From the NCBI GenBank assembly GCA_951217055.1, contig OX578276.1:137149787-137213786 (forward strand): a DNA stretch of 64,000 bases, given 5' to 3'. Made by a program: the position numbers and the translations under genes. This DNA comes from Gerris lacustris (taxonomy: Eukaryota > Arthropoda > Insecta > Hemiptera > Gerridae). Positions 21,183 through 32,201 of this stretch are shown here, piece by piece (within the stretch, counting starts at the first letter, position 1; every line of letters starts with the position of its first letter). Below the pieces are notes generated by a model. It saw only the letters and a program-made list of their open reading frames with translations, was not told where the DNA came from and made no database searches.

Positions 21183-22103
21183 TGATCTAGAGTTGGTCAA
21201 GTGTCTAATAATAGACTCATGATAAGCACTTTCATTGTGGGCAAAAGTAGTAAATTATATTCGTAATAGATTTTCATAAAAATCATTAAATTGTGAATTT
21301 CCATTAAAAAATTGGGTAGGCCGAACTCTGTTGGCCACACACTTTCACATTTTTGGGTCTAAAGAATTTGTGAACGGAGGGAAATTTTTACCAAAGAACC
21401 ACAGAAGGAATGTTTGTAGAATACTCTAAGATATCTAAGGCTTTTAGAATATTCATGCCTTTGAAAGAAGACTTATAATATAATGAGAAAGAAAGTTATT
21501 GCTAAACCCTATAACAGAGAGAGTGAATTAGAAAATGATATTTCAATTATTAGTGGTGAAAATGGTGAAAGACAATACAGTGAATTAAGAAGAAAATCTG
21601 AATAATATTTTGGACACATCAATTAAGAATACGAGACGAAAGAGTTAACGTAATAGTAAAAATAATTAAACTAATTAAAAAAAGCTGAGTTCTGAACTCA
21701 TTGCGCTACTCCCAAAAAATTTGTTTATAAAAATAATTCCGATAACAGAGAAATATATATATTTTTTTTATAATTTGTTCCTACACTTTATTTTTGAATA
21801 GATTATGACATTTTCAGGAACTATTCTAGAGTTATGGGATACATTTTTATACTAATCCTTTCCTTTAAAGGAAAATAATTGTTTTCATCCAAAAAATCCG
21901 AAACTGAGATTTCAACATCTGTTTTGAGTGTTTTTAAGACCATTTGAGTGGATTTTAGTTGGATGACTGTCTGTGTCACGCATTACTTCCACAGTTTTTA
22001 AGCTAGAGAGTTGAAGCTTGGTACAAAAATCAGTCCATACTTGTAGTTGTGCCGCCTAGAAAATCATAAATTTGCGATGGCAAAATTTTTAGAAAAATTC
22101 AAT
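21183..22103. other. AT-rich DNA, nothing recognised
   Basis: No supported exon, repeat boundary or RNA. Confidence 0.5.
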
Positions 22104-22725
22104 TTTTGCTTCCGAGCTTACCGAAGGTAACAGAAGCTATGTGATCGTTCTGAAGAACAAAAAATTATTAGGTCTACAATTTCAAAAATTTTAAGTCAGA
22201 AATCCGTTTCTGACATCAGGGAACATTTTTGGTTCCGTGTCTGTCTGTCGGTCTGTCGGTCTGTCGGTCGGTTTGTCGTTCAATATTTGTGAACCAACAT
22301 ATCTTAAAAACTACGAGCTCAATTTTAATGAAATTTGGTTGGTTGGTCATAATTAGCCCATTGTTGGTCCCATATAAGTTTCAACCTTCTGCGCCTATTT
22401 GTTTCTCTTCCACATCCGCACAAACATATATTTATTTACACCTATAGTTTCAAAAATACTTATCTGATTTGAATGAAATTTTTATAGTTTATCAAAAGTA
22501 ACCCGCAGATAGCCCCAGATTAATTTGATCCGTCTACGCTCTTTAACTTTTGCTAAATTGATACTTTAATTCGTGTAAAAAATCTAAACAATTTTGACAG
22601 ATTACAAAAAACGGGGGAAACAATTAAACCAATTTGACAATAATGACTTGTAAAAGCATAAAATCAATAAAGTACGTGGATAGGATGCGAGGAAGCTAAG
22701 TGCCATACCAATTGGCAGTCTATTT
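22104..22725 (+). repeat. Family A dispersed repeat, the most complete copy
   Basis: It starts with a small stem (GCTTCCGAGCTTACC .. GGTAAC.GAAGC) and continues through AGGGAACATTTTTGGTTCCG, a (GTCT/GTCG)n tract, TAAGTTTCAACCTTCTGCGC and AGTAACCCGCAGATAGCC. It ends with a second potential stem around TGCCATACCAATTGGCAGTC. It is about 620 bp and non-coding. Other copies lie at 10045, 12860, 36296 (-), 39866, 47097 and 61888. Stems at both ends and high copy number suggest a non-autonomous mobile element; the class is not settled. Confidence 0.75.
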
Positions 22726-23365
22726 TTTTCAGTTGTGCTGAAATGTACACAAATTAATTGCCTCTTTATAAGACTTTACTAAATATCTTTATAGTAATTA
22801 CTCTTTATAAACATTTCCAATAAACTTTGTTTGAAATCTGCTTTGATGTTTGGAAATGATCGTCGTTTGAACTTTGAAACTTTACCACTACATAATTTTA
22901 GAACTATTTCGCTGATTGAGCTGAAATTTGCACCAATTATACCTTTCTACAAGATAAACAATTCCTCCATGTTTCAACTTAATATCTACTGCCATTTTAA
23001 AATTATTTGTTAAGGGAAGGTTGTGAGACGCATCTGATTATTTTTTTAAATAGTCTACTTTGTCTTAAAATCATTTGGTTTCTCAAAAACTATTGTGGCT
23101 GGAGCCTGATTCGAGCTGTTTATTGAGCCACACCTCAACAATGATGAGTCACTATCACACATCAGAGAAAAATACAGTTGATGATATTAAATGTAGAAGT
23201 GTATGCCACCAGTGGTTAGATTTTAATTTTAAAAAATGTCGTAGTTTATACCGACAACTGACTATTGTAAAAGACTTGCTTTTTAGGAGTAGAAACAGCT
23301 TAAAGTAAACCATTACACTGCAGACCACTCTGTAAAGTGATTTTGGAATCTGCAAGAGAAATTTG

Positions 23366-23456
23366 GAAAGAGATAGAAGAGAGAGAGAGAAAAAAAAACA
23401 TTCTTTTTTGTAGATAGAAGAGAGAGAGAGAAAAAAAAAACATTCTTTTTTGTAAA
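23366..23456. repeat. Two-copy tandem duplication, unit about 44 bp
   Basis: A purine-rich unit starting GATAGAAGAGAGAGAG and ending ATTCTTTTTTGTA occurs twice back to back with one A-run length difference. Confidence 0.85.
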
Positions 23457-24100
23457 AGTTAGATGAAGGAGCTCATTTACAAAAGAAAATAATTAATTTG
23501 AATGATAATCTATTATTGATAGTTTGGTAATCTACATACTTTTTGGTATGTAAGAGATTTGTCCAAATTCTATGCATACTGGGGTAAATTTCCCCTTAAA
23601 GCCTAATCTACATATAACTCCTTTACAGTTGTGGCATTATGGTTTACCTCCCTTATGGGCAGTCCTGAAAATTCTCAAGGAATTTTAATGGAAAGCTAAT
23701 TCGCTCAATCATTACTGCATCTGTAGATCCACTGATTTTCATTATATTTGACAGAGAGCTTATTTTATAATAAGAGTTTCACTGAAAATATATTTTTAGT
23801 TATTCATACAACAAATTCTATAGCAAAGCCTGGATATCCAACTGGTATAGTACATTAATTAGATAGATTTTTAATTTTTTAATGTCAGAGTTTTTTTATG
23901 TTTAATTTTAGTAGTATTCTAGCTGCGTTAGTGACAACATCGTTAGTTTAGTTTAGTTAGCTATATAGAATAGAAATGTAGTATAAATAGTTTAACTTAC
24001 ATCGGCAATTTAGTTCTTTTTGCTATGTCTTGACGAATTACGGTTTCTTTTTATCTATAATTTTTAACTTTATTTATTTAAAATCACAAATTTTAATAGT
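23457..24100. other. AT-rich DNA upstream of the R2-like element
   Basis: No gene seen. The last part (about 23880-24125) may be the 5' untranslated part of the R2-like element, but the boundary cannot be read. Confidence 0.4.
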
Positions 24101-24304
24101 TTTAAAAAAAGAAAAAAAATGACAAATGTTTCCATTGAAAAGAGATAACGACGGTTTAATCCCTGAGTATGAGGAGGAAGATATATTAAACTTCAATCCT
24201 ACAGAAGTAATAACGGAAAATAATGACGAGGAAGGAGAGAAAAGTAACGACCTGTTGGCTGGAGTGGTTATGAAGAATCATTATCAGGTATTTAATAACT
24301 TTAA

Positions 24305-24924
24305 CCCTTTAAGGATTGGTGGTTTGCCAGGCAAACCACCCCCTTATGCTCCGAATGGCGCACTACTGTTTTTTTCTAATTTCTAAAATTAGAGTTGTAA
24401 ATCTCACCTGTGGGATCAAGAATGGCCCCAGAAAAATATTTTTTAAAAAATTCTAGCCCCCCCTCCCATAAAAAAAAAATCAATGTTTTTTGGTGGTTTC
24501 TAGGAAATGCCACCAATTAATTAGGGATTTGTACTTCTGACGACCTTAACAAAAATTATATTGCCTGTAAGGTTTGGTGGTTTACATTCTTTACCACCTT
24601 AAAGTAGGTGGTCAACGGAATGAACCACCAAACCTCTAAGACAACGTAATTTATTAAATTTTCACAACTCAAGCTAAATATCTGCAAATAACTCGAGAGC
24701 GCTAATTATTTATTATAAAAACTCAATATTAAATCAAAACTGGTAGTATAAAAAGAATTATGACAAAAATCCGCTCTGAGATATTGCTTCTATGAGCCAC
24801 AATAAAAAAAAAACTGGAGGCATGTCATCCAAAACACTCGTGTAGAGATGGTCAGCTGGTAAACCGCGGAAACCACCAATCCACAGTAACATTTTTTTTT
24901 TTTTTTTGCCTGATCCTTAAAGGG
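24305..24924. mobile_element. piggyBac-like MITE nested in the R2-like element
   Basis: It starts CCCTTTAAGGAT directly after a TTAA (24301-24304). The exact inverse ATCCTTAAAGGG ends at 24924, followed by TT and then TTAA (24927-24930). CCC/GGG ends at TTAA sites are the piggyBac signature; the two extra T's on the right are a blemish. Inside, GGTGGTTT-type motifs occur many times in both orientations (24320, 24492, 24580, 24630, 24870), as subterminal repeats. Length 620 bp, no transposase. Confidence 0.7.
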
Positions 24925-24930
24925 TTTTAA

Positions 24931-25165
24931 GAAATGTAATACCGTGTTTTTGTACACTGCAATAAGGTACACAATTTGTGTTAATGAGAGACACCTAGCC
25001 ACACAAGCGCGGCACATAGGAACTGTTCCAACATCACACATTACGTCAAATGATGTTGGCTCGGCATTATGCCATGTCCTGCATCGTTTTGTCGCGTCCA
25101 ACTCATCAGGGGCCCGACGATGCCCACCCAACTCTGGACCTATACCAGATCAAGAACACAAATTG
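24931..25165. mobile_element. About 235-bp insertion with a 12-bp target duplication, inside the R2-like ORF
   Basis: TTAATAACTTTA ends just left of the MITE (about 24292-24303) and recurs at about 25166-25178. Removing everything between them rejoins the R2-like reading frame in phase, so the host ORF was once continuous here. The inserted sequence is noticeably GC-richer (24985-25150). It also carries a near-identical 17-bp pair (ACACAA.TTGTGTTAAT) at about 24969 and 25154. Element type unknown. Confidence 0.55.
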
Positions 25166-28100
25166 TGTTAATAACTTTACTTTACCTTTTATCGGCCAGA
25201 ACGTAATAGTATCGAGAAAGTCCGGCCAAAACCAACAAGCCGTAGTGACGGAGATATTACCGGTGAATAATGACCCCCATTCAACAAAATAATATAGTTG
25301 TTAACTTTGAATGGGTCGGGAGAATGACGTTTATATTAAAGGTAAAACTGTCGATGTTAGCAGAATATCTTTATTTAACAAGAAAGCTATGAATACAACT
25401 ATAGAAACAAATAATGACCAAGTCAATAATATCTCTAAGCTAAATGGTGAACCAGACTCAAATTCTCAGCCAAGTACTATAAATTGTACAAATAATAATG
25501 CAGAAAATAGAACAGTTTGTCCACTATGTAGTTTTTTATTTAAAAATCAAAGAGGCTTGAATACTCATATTGCTAAGAAACATCCAATAGAAGCCAACTT
25601 ATTAAAACTTAACAACTTAATTGTAAATAAAGAAGGGACTGACAACAAATCGGATAAAAATTACCAAATCAATGTCTGGGCAGATAAGTTTAAGAAGTTT
25701 CTTTCACTAGATGCCAATAATTTGAAACGTCAAGAAATTGATCAAACTGTAATGACTTTCTAAAATTCCTTAGAGAGGCTAACAATGATTTACTAGGTCC
25801 TAAACATCCTGCCGCTCGTTACTATAAGATGCGTAAGAAGAATAAAGGTAACAAAAGTACAAAGGGAGCTAGTAAATCATCTAATCCACAACGAGCCAAT
25901 AAAGCCTCTAGAGAAAAACGCAAAGAACAATATCAATATGAAGTGGCACAATATAACTATTACAACAGGAGAAAGAAAGTAGTTAACAATGTTATGAACT
26001 CAGATCAGCCTAAACAATGTCCTGTAGAAATCGGTAGAGTAGAAGATCACTATAAATCAGTCTTCGAAGATCAGAATAATACTGAAAGAGAGTACTATCA
26101 GAACAAGGTTACGAAACCTAATATAATATCAGTCGAAATAGCGACATTCATAGGGATGTTAAGTCAACATCACTTGATACATCTCCTGGAGCCGACTGTG
26201 TTTTGATTAGAACTATTAAGACCTTAAATATCTACCATATTATTAAGACCATTATTGACTTAATCTTGAAAGTCTCATACGTTCCTGAACCTCTCCGGAG
26301 AGAACGTACTGTTCTAATTTATAAAGGAAAAGGAGATGTAAACAATATGTCATCTTGGAGACCTATTAGTATGTATTCAATACTCAGACGAATTATTGAG
26401 AAGGTTTTAGACGCAGAATTAAGAAACAAGTATCCTTCCATCCAAGTTAAAGGGGTTTTATAAAGGGTCTTCAGGATGCCATGTGAATGCCAGGCTTATG
26501 AATGCTGTTCTTCAAGATGCTAAGAAGAAAAAGAAGACGGCTGTAGTTGTTTTCCTTGACGTCACCGGAGCCTTTGATAATGTTGGTCACAGTCGTGTAA
26601 TAAAAACCCTTAAATCTAATGGCGTTTCTTTGGACTTAATAAAAATAGTATAGAAACTTCACTATGCAACAATACCATCAAAGTTTCTTTAGGTCTGAAC
26701 GAAAAAGTTCCTATATCTGTTTGCAGATGAGTACCTCAAGGTGGACCAATATCGAGTACTCTTTTTAACATTGCTATTGACCATCTTTTCAAAGAATTCT
26801 GTGACCCACAAATAGCCAATAGTTTGGGATAGGAACTCTCTAGCAGTGCTAACAGGGTTCGCCGATGATCAGGCTTTAACAGCGTGTGATATGGAAGCTG
26901 CTGAAAGGTTAATTGACGGTATACAGAGAAGATTAAGTGAAATTGGACTGAACCCACAGAAAAGTACTGCTTTTGTTGTTGTAGATGGGGATACTTGGGC
27001 AGTGAAATTGAATCAGTAAGTGAGAGTGAAACAATCAAGTACATTGGTTGCACCTTCTCTGGAGAGCTAGTTTGTAATGAGGACTCATTTTTCGCAAGCT
27101 TCATGCAAATCTTAATAAACTAACAACTTCGGATTGATTGAAATCTGACCAGAAGCTAAATATACTAAACCAGTATATCTTTCCTGCATTGACATATCCA
27201 TTACAAACTGCACCTCTCACTAAATTACCTCAACCTCTGTTAGAACGAATCGACATCATCATAAGGAGAAGCACAAAGCAATAGAAGGCCTCCCAGCTAG
27301 CACCACATCTGCAATGCTATACTCGCCTCGCCGTTTTCGGGGGTTTGGTATTTTAAGATGCACCTGGGAAGCTCCTTTACAAAATCTTAGTATTGCTCAA
27401 AAGTTAAGCTCAGTTCAAGATACCTTATTTCAAGAAACCTTTAACTTTGAAGAGGAAGTTACATAGTGTTTGAAAAGATTAAGCCTACAAAATGAATCTC
27501 ATGAAAACATCAATGTTAAAAAGCTACGCCAAAACCTGCATGAAAATTTTTTTGATGAGTGGACGAAATGTAAGTGGCAATGTGAGTTGGCGTCAAGCAT
27601 TTTAAAGAATATTCAAATTGTAACAAATACATTTGGGACCGGAAAGTACTAACGGGATCCGAATGGACCAACTCAATTAAACTTAACATTAATTACGCCC
27701 CTTTAAGAGCTGTACCTGGTAATCAGTCAACAGGAGTTGTTGGGACCCTCTGTCGCAAATGTGGCAGAGAGATTGGAACTTCAGCACATGTGCTTGGAAA
27801 ATGCCCCCCATAACATGCTTCTTGTGACTAGACGCCACCATAACGTTAAGTGTAAGATCTCGGAAGTCCTCAAGGAGAAAAAGTATATTTTTTATGACGA
27901 GGTTTATGCTATTGACTCGGAAGATTCTTCCAGATTTTCCGATATTATAGCATTTCACCCGGACAACAAGACTGCCCTTATTATTGACCCCACTGACAGA
28001 TATGAAACTAATGACATAGACCAAGCCAACAAAGTACATGAGGAGGAGAAGATCATCTATGAGAAGTGCATTGAGTTTTATAAAGATAGGTTTCGAGCTT

Positions 28101-28271
28101 CTCATGGTGATAGAGAATATAAAGAATCATTAGGTATCCTTAACCACCATATTTATTTTTAATTGTTGTGTTTGTATAATTTAGTTTTTAGTATTATAAG
28201 TTGATGATTTACTTGTATAAGTAAAAACATGATCTTAACTATTTTTGAAAGAGAAGTTGGTAGAATAAAGG

Positions 28272-28592
28272 TTGTTAGATCACGCAACATTGCTTACAGA
28301 AGGAAATGCTATTTCAATCTGCGAGCTAATGGATAGGATTATTGCTCCATTTGAGCAAATAAAGCAGAAAGATGAAGAGATAAGTAGTCCAACACAGAGC
28401 TTTAGAAGAAGGTGTAGACGTTGTTTAATTGAAAATGGTGGTCACATCGAAATAAATAATGGTGAATACATCGAATATAATTCGCACCCCGATTTTTGGG
28501 ATGCAAAAATGGAAAAAAAAGTGTGTCTTATATTCAAAGCAATACGGTACATAATCAATCCATTTTGTCACTTTAATATTCTTCTCCTTTAA
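28272..28592 (+). CDS. Unrecognised short coding-like fragment
   Basis: A 106-codon open stretch downstream of the R2-like element, starting L-D-H-A-T-L-L-T-E-G-N-A-I-S and running through R-R-R-C-R-R-C-L-I-E-N-G-G-H-I-E to S-H-P-D-F-W-D-A-K-M-E-K-K. A plausible acceptor (GCTTACAG|AAGG at about 28300) precedes the best part. It has balanced charge and low-AT codons, which argues for real former coding sequence. I do not recognise it. It may be a piece of another mobile element or a host exon. Confidence 0.35.
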   Translation: MLDHATLLTEGNAISICELMDRIIAPFEQIKQKDEEISSPTQSFRRRCRRCLIENGGHIEINNGEYIEYNSHPDFWDAKMEKKVCLIFKAIRYIINPFCHFNILLL

Positions 28593-28751
28593 AATAATTT
28601 GTTTATAATCATTAAAATTGTTTCACAGATACAATAGCAACTTAAAACTTCTCTGAGAATTGTCAATTTATACTCAATAATCTTGTGCATTACTGCCTCA
28701 GAACTAACATATACAATTAATGTCCTGTGAAATTTTCTCAATTTCCTTTTT

Positions 28752-29838
28752 ACTTTCTTATACAAAGAGAAAGTATAGTGATAACGTTAAAATTTTATTT
28801 TGAAATTTTGATGGATTTACATGTTTTGAGGTCCCCTGAGTCCAAAAAAGTGGTTTTTAAAGAATGTCTGTCTATTGTCTTTCATCTGTCGTCTGTGCTG
28901 ATGTGTGGAGCCTAAACTACTGGGCCGATTTTGACAAAATTTGGCATACATATTCAGAAAATTAAGAAATTAATTTTAGCTCTTAATTAATTTGGGGGCG
29001 CAACCCCCCAAAATCTCTGAAAAAACGTGGAAAAAATTATTTCTTGAAAACGGTTCTGACGATTTTGATCATAAAATGTAGTCCACTTAAATACGAATCT
29101 AACAATATAAGCTGTTTTCCTGGGAAAATCTAGTTCCGGAGAAAATACTTTAAACATTGGCGGAAAGAGGCTGGGCTCGATTCCCCACCGAGGAGAAGTT
29201 ATTATTATAGTAAAATTTGATGAAATGTTCAATAATTAATAAATTTACCTAAGAAAACACAAAAACTTATAAATAGTCCCCAGGCCACCATAAGAAGTAA
29301 GTCGCTGATTGATAAAGTTTTCTTACCTTATGGAATCACTTATTTATGCCGTGTCCACCGATGAATTGAGTATATGGCAACTGGGGGCTGGGCCATTTCT
29401 TTTTTGTTGACATGCCAAACTTGCCCTTCTGCGGGAACATTTGGGGTGGCCACCGCCCCAAACATATCGCTCTGCGGGGACGTTGAAAAGAAAACGGCCC
29501 ACTCGTATCGGTGGCCACCTTTACCACTGTTTTTGAAATAATTTAATTAAACGATCCTGTGAAAATCAAAACTTTATCTATCTCTTTTCAATGTTCCCGC
29601 AGAAGGGCAAGTTTGGCATGTCAACAAAAAAGAAATGGCCCAGCCCCCAGTTGCCATATACTCAATTCATCGGTGGGCACGGCATAAATAAGCGATTCCA
29701 TAAGGTAAGAAAACTTTATCAATCAGCGACTCACTTCTTATGGTGGCCTGTGGACTAAAATGGAAAACACTGGGCTAAGTAATTATGAACTTATTTATGA
29801 GAAAATTTTTCTGCGTTGCGCCTCAGACCGATTTTTTA
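28752..29838 (+). mobile_element. Family B element (copy 2), split by a nested element
   Basis: It starts ACTTTCTTATACAAAGAGAA and follows copy 1 through ACTGGGCCGATTTTGACAAA and a degenerate T-arm-like GGGCTCGATTCCCC at about 29175. It is interrupted at 29275 and resumes at 29758 (AATGGAAAACACTGGGCTAA), ending CAGACCGATTTTTTA. The order shows the nested element arrived later. Confidence 0.7.
29276..29755. mobile_element. 480-bp long-inverted-repeat element flanked by TA
   Basis: The ends GTCCCCAGGCCACCATAAGA and TCTTATGGTGGCCTGTGGAC pair. The inverted arms are about 170 bp (to about 29452 and from 29589), nearly identical, around a core of about 135 bp. TA lies directly outside each end (29274-29275; 29756-29757), as for Tc1/mariner-type insertion. 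Removing it restores family B. No transposase; the minus-strand frame at 29336-29527 lies in the left arm. Confidence 0.85.
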
Positions 29839-31554
29839 GCTATATTATGGTCACATGTTTTTTTCTCTGTTGTTATCCTGTTAATGGAGCTGCTTCTGAT
29901 TTTATATAGATATCCCCTAATATCTAATTCATAGGTGCTTCTAGTAACTTAATCTTCTAAATTTCTTCATTAAAATGTAAGATGAATGTTAACATTGAGG
30001 AATAGGTGGTTGGCCTTGTATAGTTGTCAGAATCAAAAAGGGAAATAGCGTCTACTTTTTTGTTTCAGTTCTTAAAATTTACGTTCTTTTGCTGATTTCA
30101 TTGATATGATTTCCTTGAGAGGTTGGTTTTTCTGTAATAAATATATAGATAATGTATTCCTTAATTGGATCATTATACACCTTGGGTATGAAGAAAGAAT
30201 TCTATTCCTCGACAAAGTATGATCATGTTGGGAAACATGTCATTTTTATCCATGGTGGATGGGATGTTGTCCATCTTGGTTTGTAGAGTATGCCTAGATT
30301 TATTTTTCTTGCTTCTGATTTCCAGGTGGGCTTTACGAATGGCATTAGTGTGTTGTCTCTCTTTTGATTTTTATGTTAAAATAACAAATCAGAAGAGATT
30401 CTATAATATTTTTTTTTAATATTTATCCCACAAAGAGCATTGTTATAGTGTCAGCTTTTTAATTACCTCTTCTTGCATAAATAATAATTCATACAATATA
30501 TTATATTTATGGAATATAAATGGGCTGCAATATTTCTTATTCAATTGAGATAGGTAAATTAAAGTAATTCTTTTAGTTCTCTCCCTTGTCCACAGATGGC
30601 AGTAATGGTTCTGCTAGATTAGTTACTCTGTTTAAAATTGTCTTTTTTAGTGAACAGTAAGTTCTTTCTTTAAGTTTTTTTTTGTTTTTTGTTTTTAAAT
30701 AATTATTTTATTATTTTGAATGAGTCAACTCCACAGTGGTGTTGAGGCTTTATTAAAATATTCTGTTTGGGGAGATAGTGCCAGTGAGGCTTTAAATGAG
30801 TATAGATGCCAGCCTGATGGCATTTTATAATATTATATGTTTTTAGTGCCCCATGCACTAAAAATATATGACACAAAAATGAGACTATCAAATGCCAAAC
30901 TCACATTCTATCCTGAACCTTAGTAATAAAGATAAAGGGTTATATTAAACAAAATACTATTATAAAATTCCTTAAAATTTTTAATTTATTTTTATTTTTT
31001 TTAATTTAACCTAAATAATTGTAATATAAAGTGTAGAAATTAAATGATACTTGATATATTGAAACAGCAGTAATCATAATGAGTGATGAGTGATCATAAT
31101 TTTTTTATATATGAAAAAAAGTTATTTTATTTCCAAAATAAATGAAGTATTTCTCCTGTATGTTCCTCTGGAAAGTTTTGGTCTCTTAAAGGGAAATAAA
31201 TCAGAAGGGAAAATAAGAATAATAAAAAAGGGGGGAAGCAACTGGCACACTCACGTTTGATGAAATACTGACGCTCGTCTCAGTCGAGTCATGGGGGACT
31301 AACCTCTCGTTCTCCTCTCGCAGGTGTCATAGCTTGAGTCGATAGTTGATCATCAGGATCATTCATATGTTTGATTACCGGAATCAGGTGGATTTTTCCC
31401 CCATGAAAACGGTTCTCTTCCTGAAGAGACGGAGGGAGAATTTCTTATTTAATTTGATTTAGGTACCCATAAGCTTAATAAAAAATATTCTAAATATGTA
31501 TTTTTTTTTTAAAAAAAAATATAAGATATAACTTATTACCCGCATTGCTTAGAG
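29839..31554. other. AT-rich DNA, nothing coding supported
   Basis: No convincing exon. Short low-complexity tracts only. Confidence 0.5.
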
Positions 31555-32193
31555 CAGGGGTCCCTATAACAGCCCGCAGGCCGACATCGGCCCGCGAGCT
31601 TCAGCAATCCAGGTCCATCGTAGTTTATTTTGATTACATTGTAATATTTAATATCTTAGTAAATCATACAAAATAATGATCAGATATTTTAATTTAACAA
31701 CCAATTAAGGAACGCAATAATTGACCAATGAAATTGAACATTTTCACTGTTATTCATGATATGAGATCTATCCTAAAATTCACATATTGAAATTAAATTT
31801 TAAAATTATGATTTTTTGAGATCTATGTAGCTGTAACTTTCCAATGGCAATTGTTCAATAGAAAATTTCTATTATTGCTCTAAACTCGGTGCTCTTAAAG
31901 GTTGGACTTTTCCGCAGTTAAGCCAATGTACTGAGTGTGTACTACAGTAATATGGTAAGTAATTTTTCCAATGTCTTCAATAAACTCGAGGAATTATAAT
32001 AAAATAACCGAACGAAGCAGCGTCCATCCCGGTGTCCAACACGCCATAGATATCTCACTTGCCAGCTAGTCCCAATAAGAAAATATGCTTGTATTTCAAA
32101 ATTACAGTAGGTTGTTACGATGAGTTAGCTTGGTCTTGGACTTAGTGAAAGAGTCAGTGTGGCCCCTTAGGCTAAAAAGTTTGGAGTCCCCTG
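31555..32193. mobile_element. 639-bp non-autonomous hAT-type element
   Basis: It starts CAGGGGTCCCTATAACAGCC and ends TTTGGAGTCCCCTG. The flanking octamers GCTTAGAG (31547-31554) and TCTTAGAG (32194-32201) match at 7 of 8 positions. Near the left end is a GC-rich GGCCCGCGAG block common in hAT MITEs. No transposase frame was seen. Confidence 0.8.
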
Positions 32194-32201
32194 TCTTAGA
32201 G

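Larger units (their letters stand above)
24126..28162 (+). pseudogene. Decayed R2-clade non-LTR retrotransposon, one ORF broken by frameshifts, stops and insertions
   Basis: Domains in order: an acidic N-terminus (24126 on); a C2H2 zinc finger (C-P-L-C-x12-H-x4-H) at about 25520-25580; a basic linker; reverse transcriptase from about 26180, with T-S-P-G-A-D, Y-K-G-K-G, S-W-R-P-I-S, F-L-D-V-T-G-A-F-D, P-Q-G-G-P-I-S and the catalytic F-A-D-D (about 26857-26868); a C-x2-C-x8-H-x4-C knuckle at 27751-27804; and an endonuclease-like C-terminus with R-F-S-D-I-I-A-F and I-I-D-P-T-D-R-Y-E, ending at a stop at 28162. Zinc finger, then RT, CCHC knuckle and restriction-like endonuclease is the R2 architecture. 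At least six frame changes and several stops are present, so it is inactive. No 28S rRNA sequence flanks it, unlike classical R2. Confidence 0.8.

Noticed and set aside
22104..22725. Family A as a Helitron
   Set aside because: Terminal stems are suggestive, but the 3' CTRR end and 5' TC with A|T insertion were not seen consistently.
24944..25292. 75- to 80-aa frames between the MITE and the zinc finger
   Set aside because: They cross the boundary of the inserted 235-bp sequence; only the part after about 25166 belongs to the R2-like ORF.
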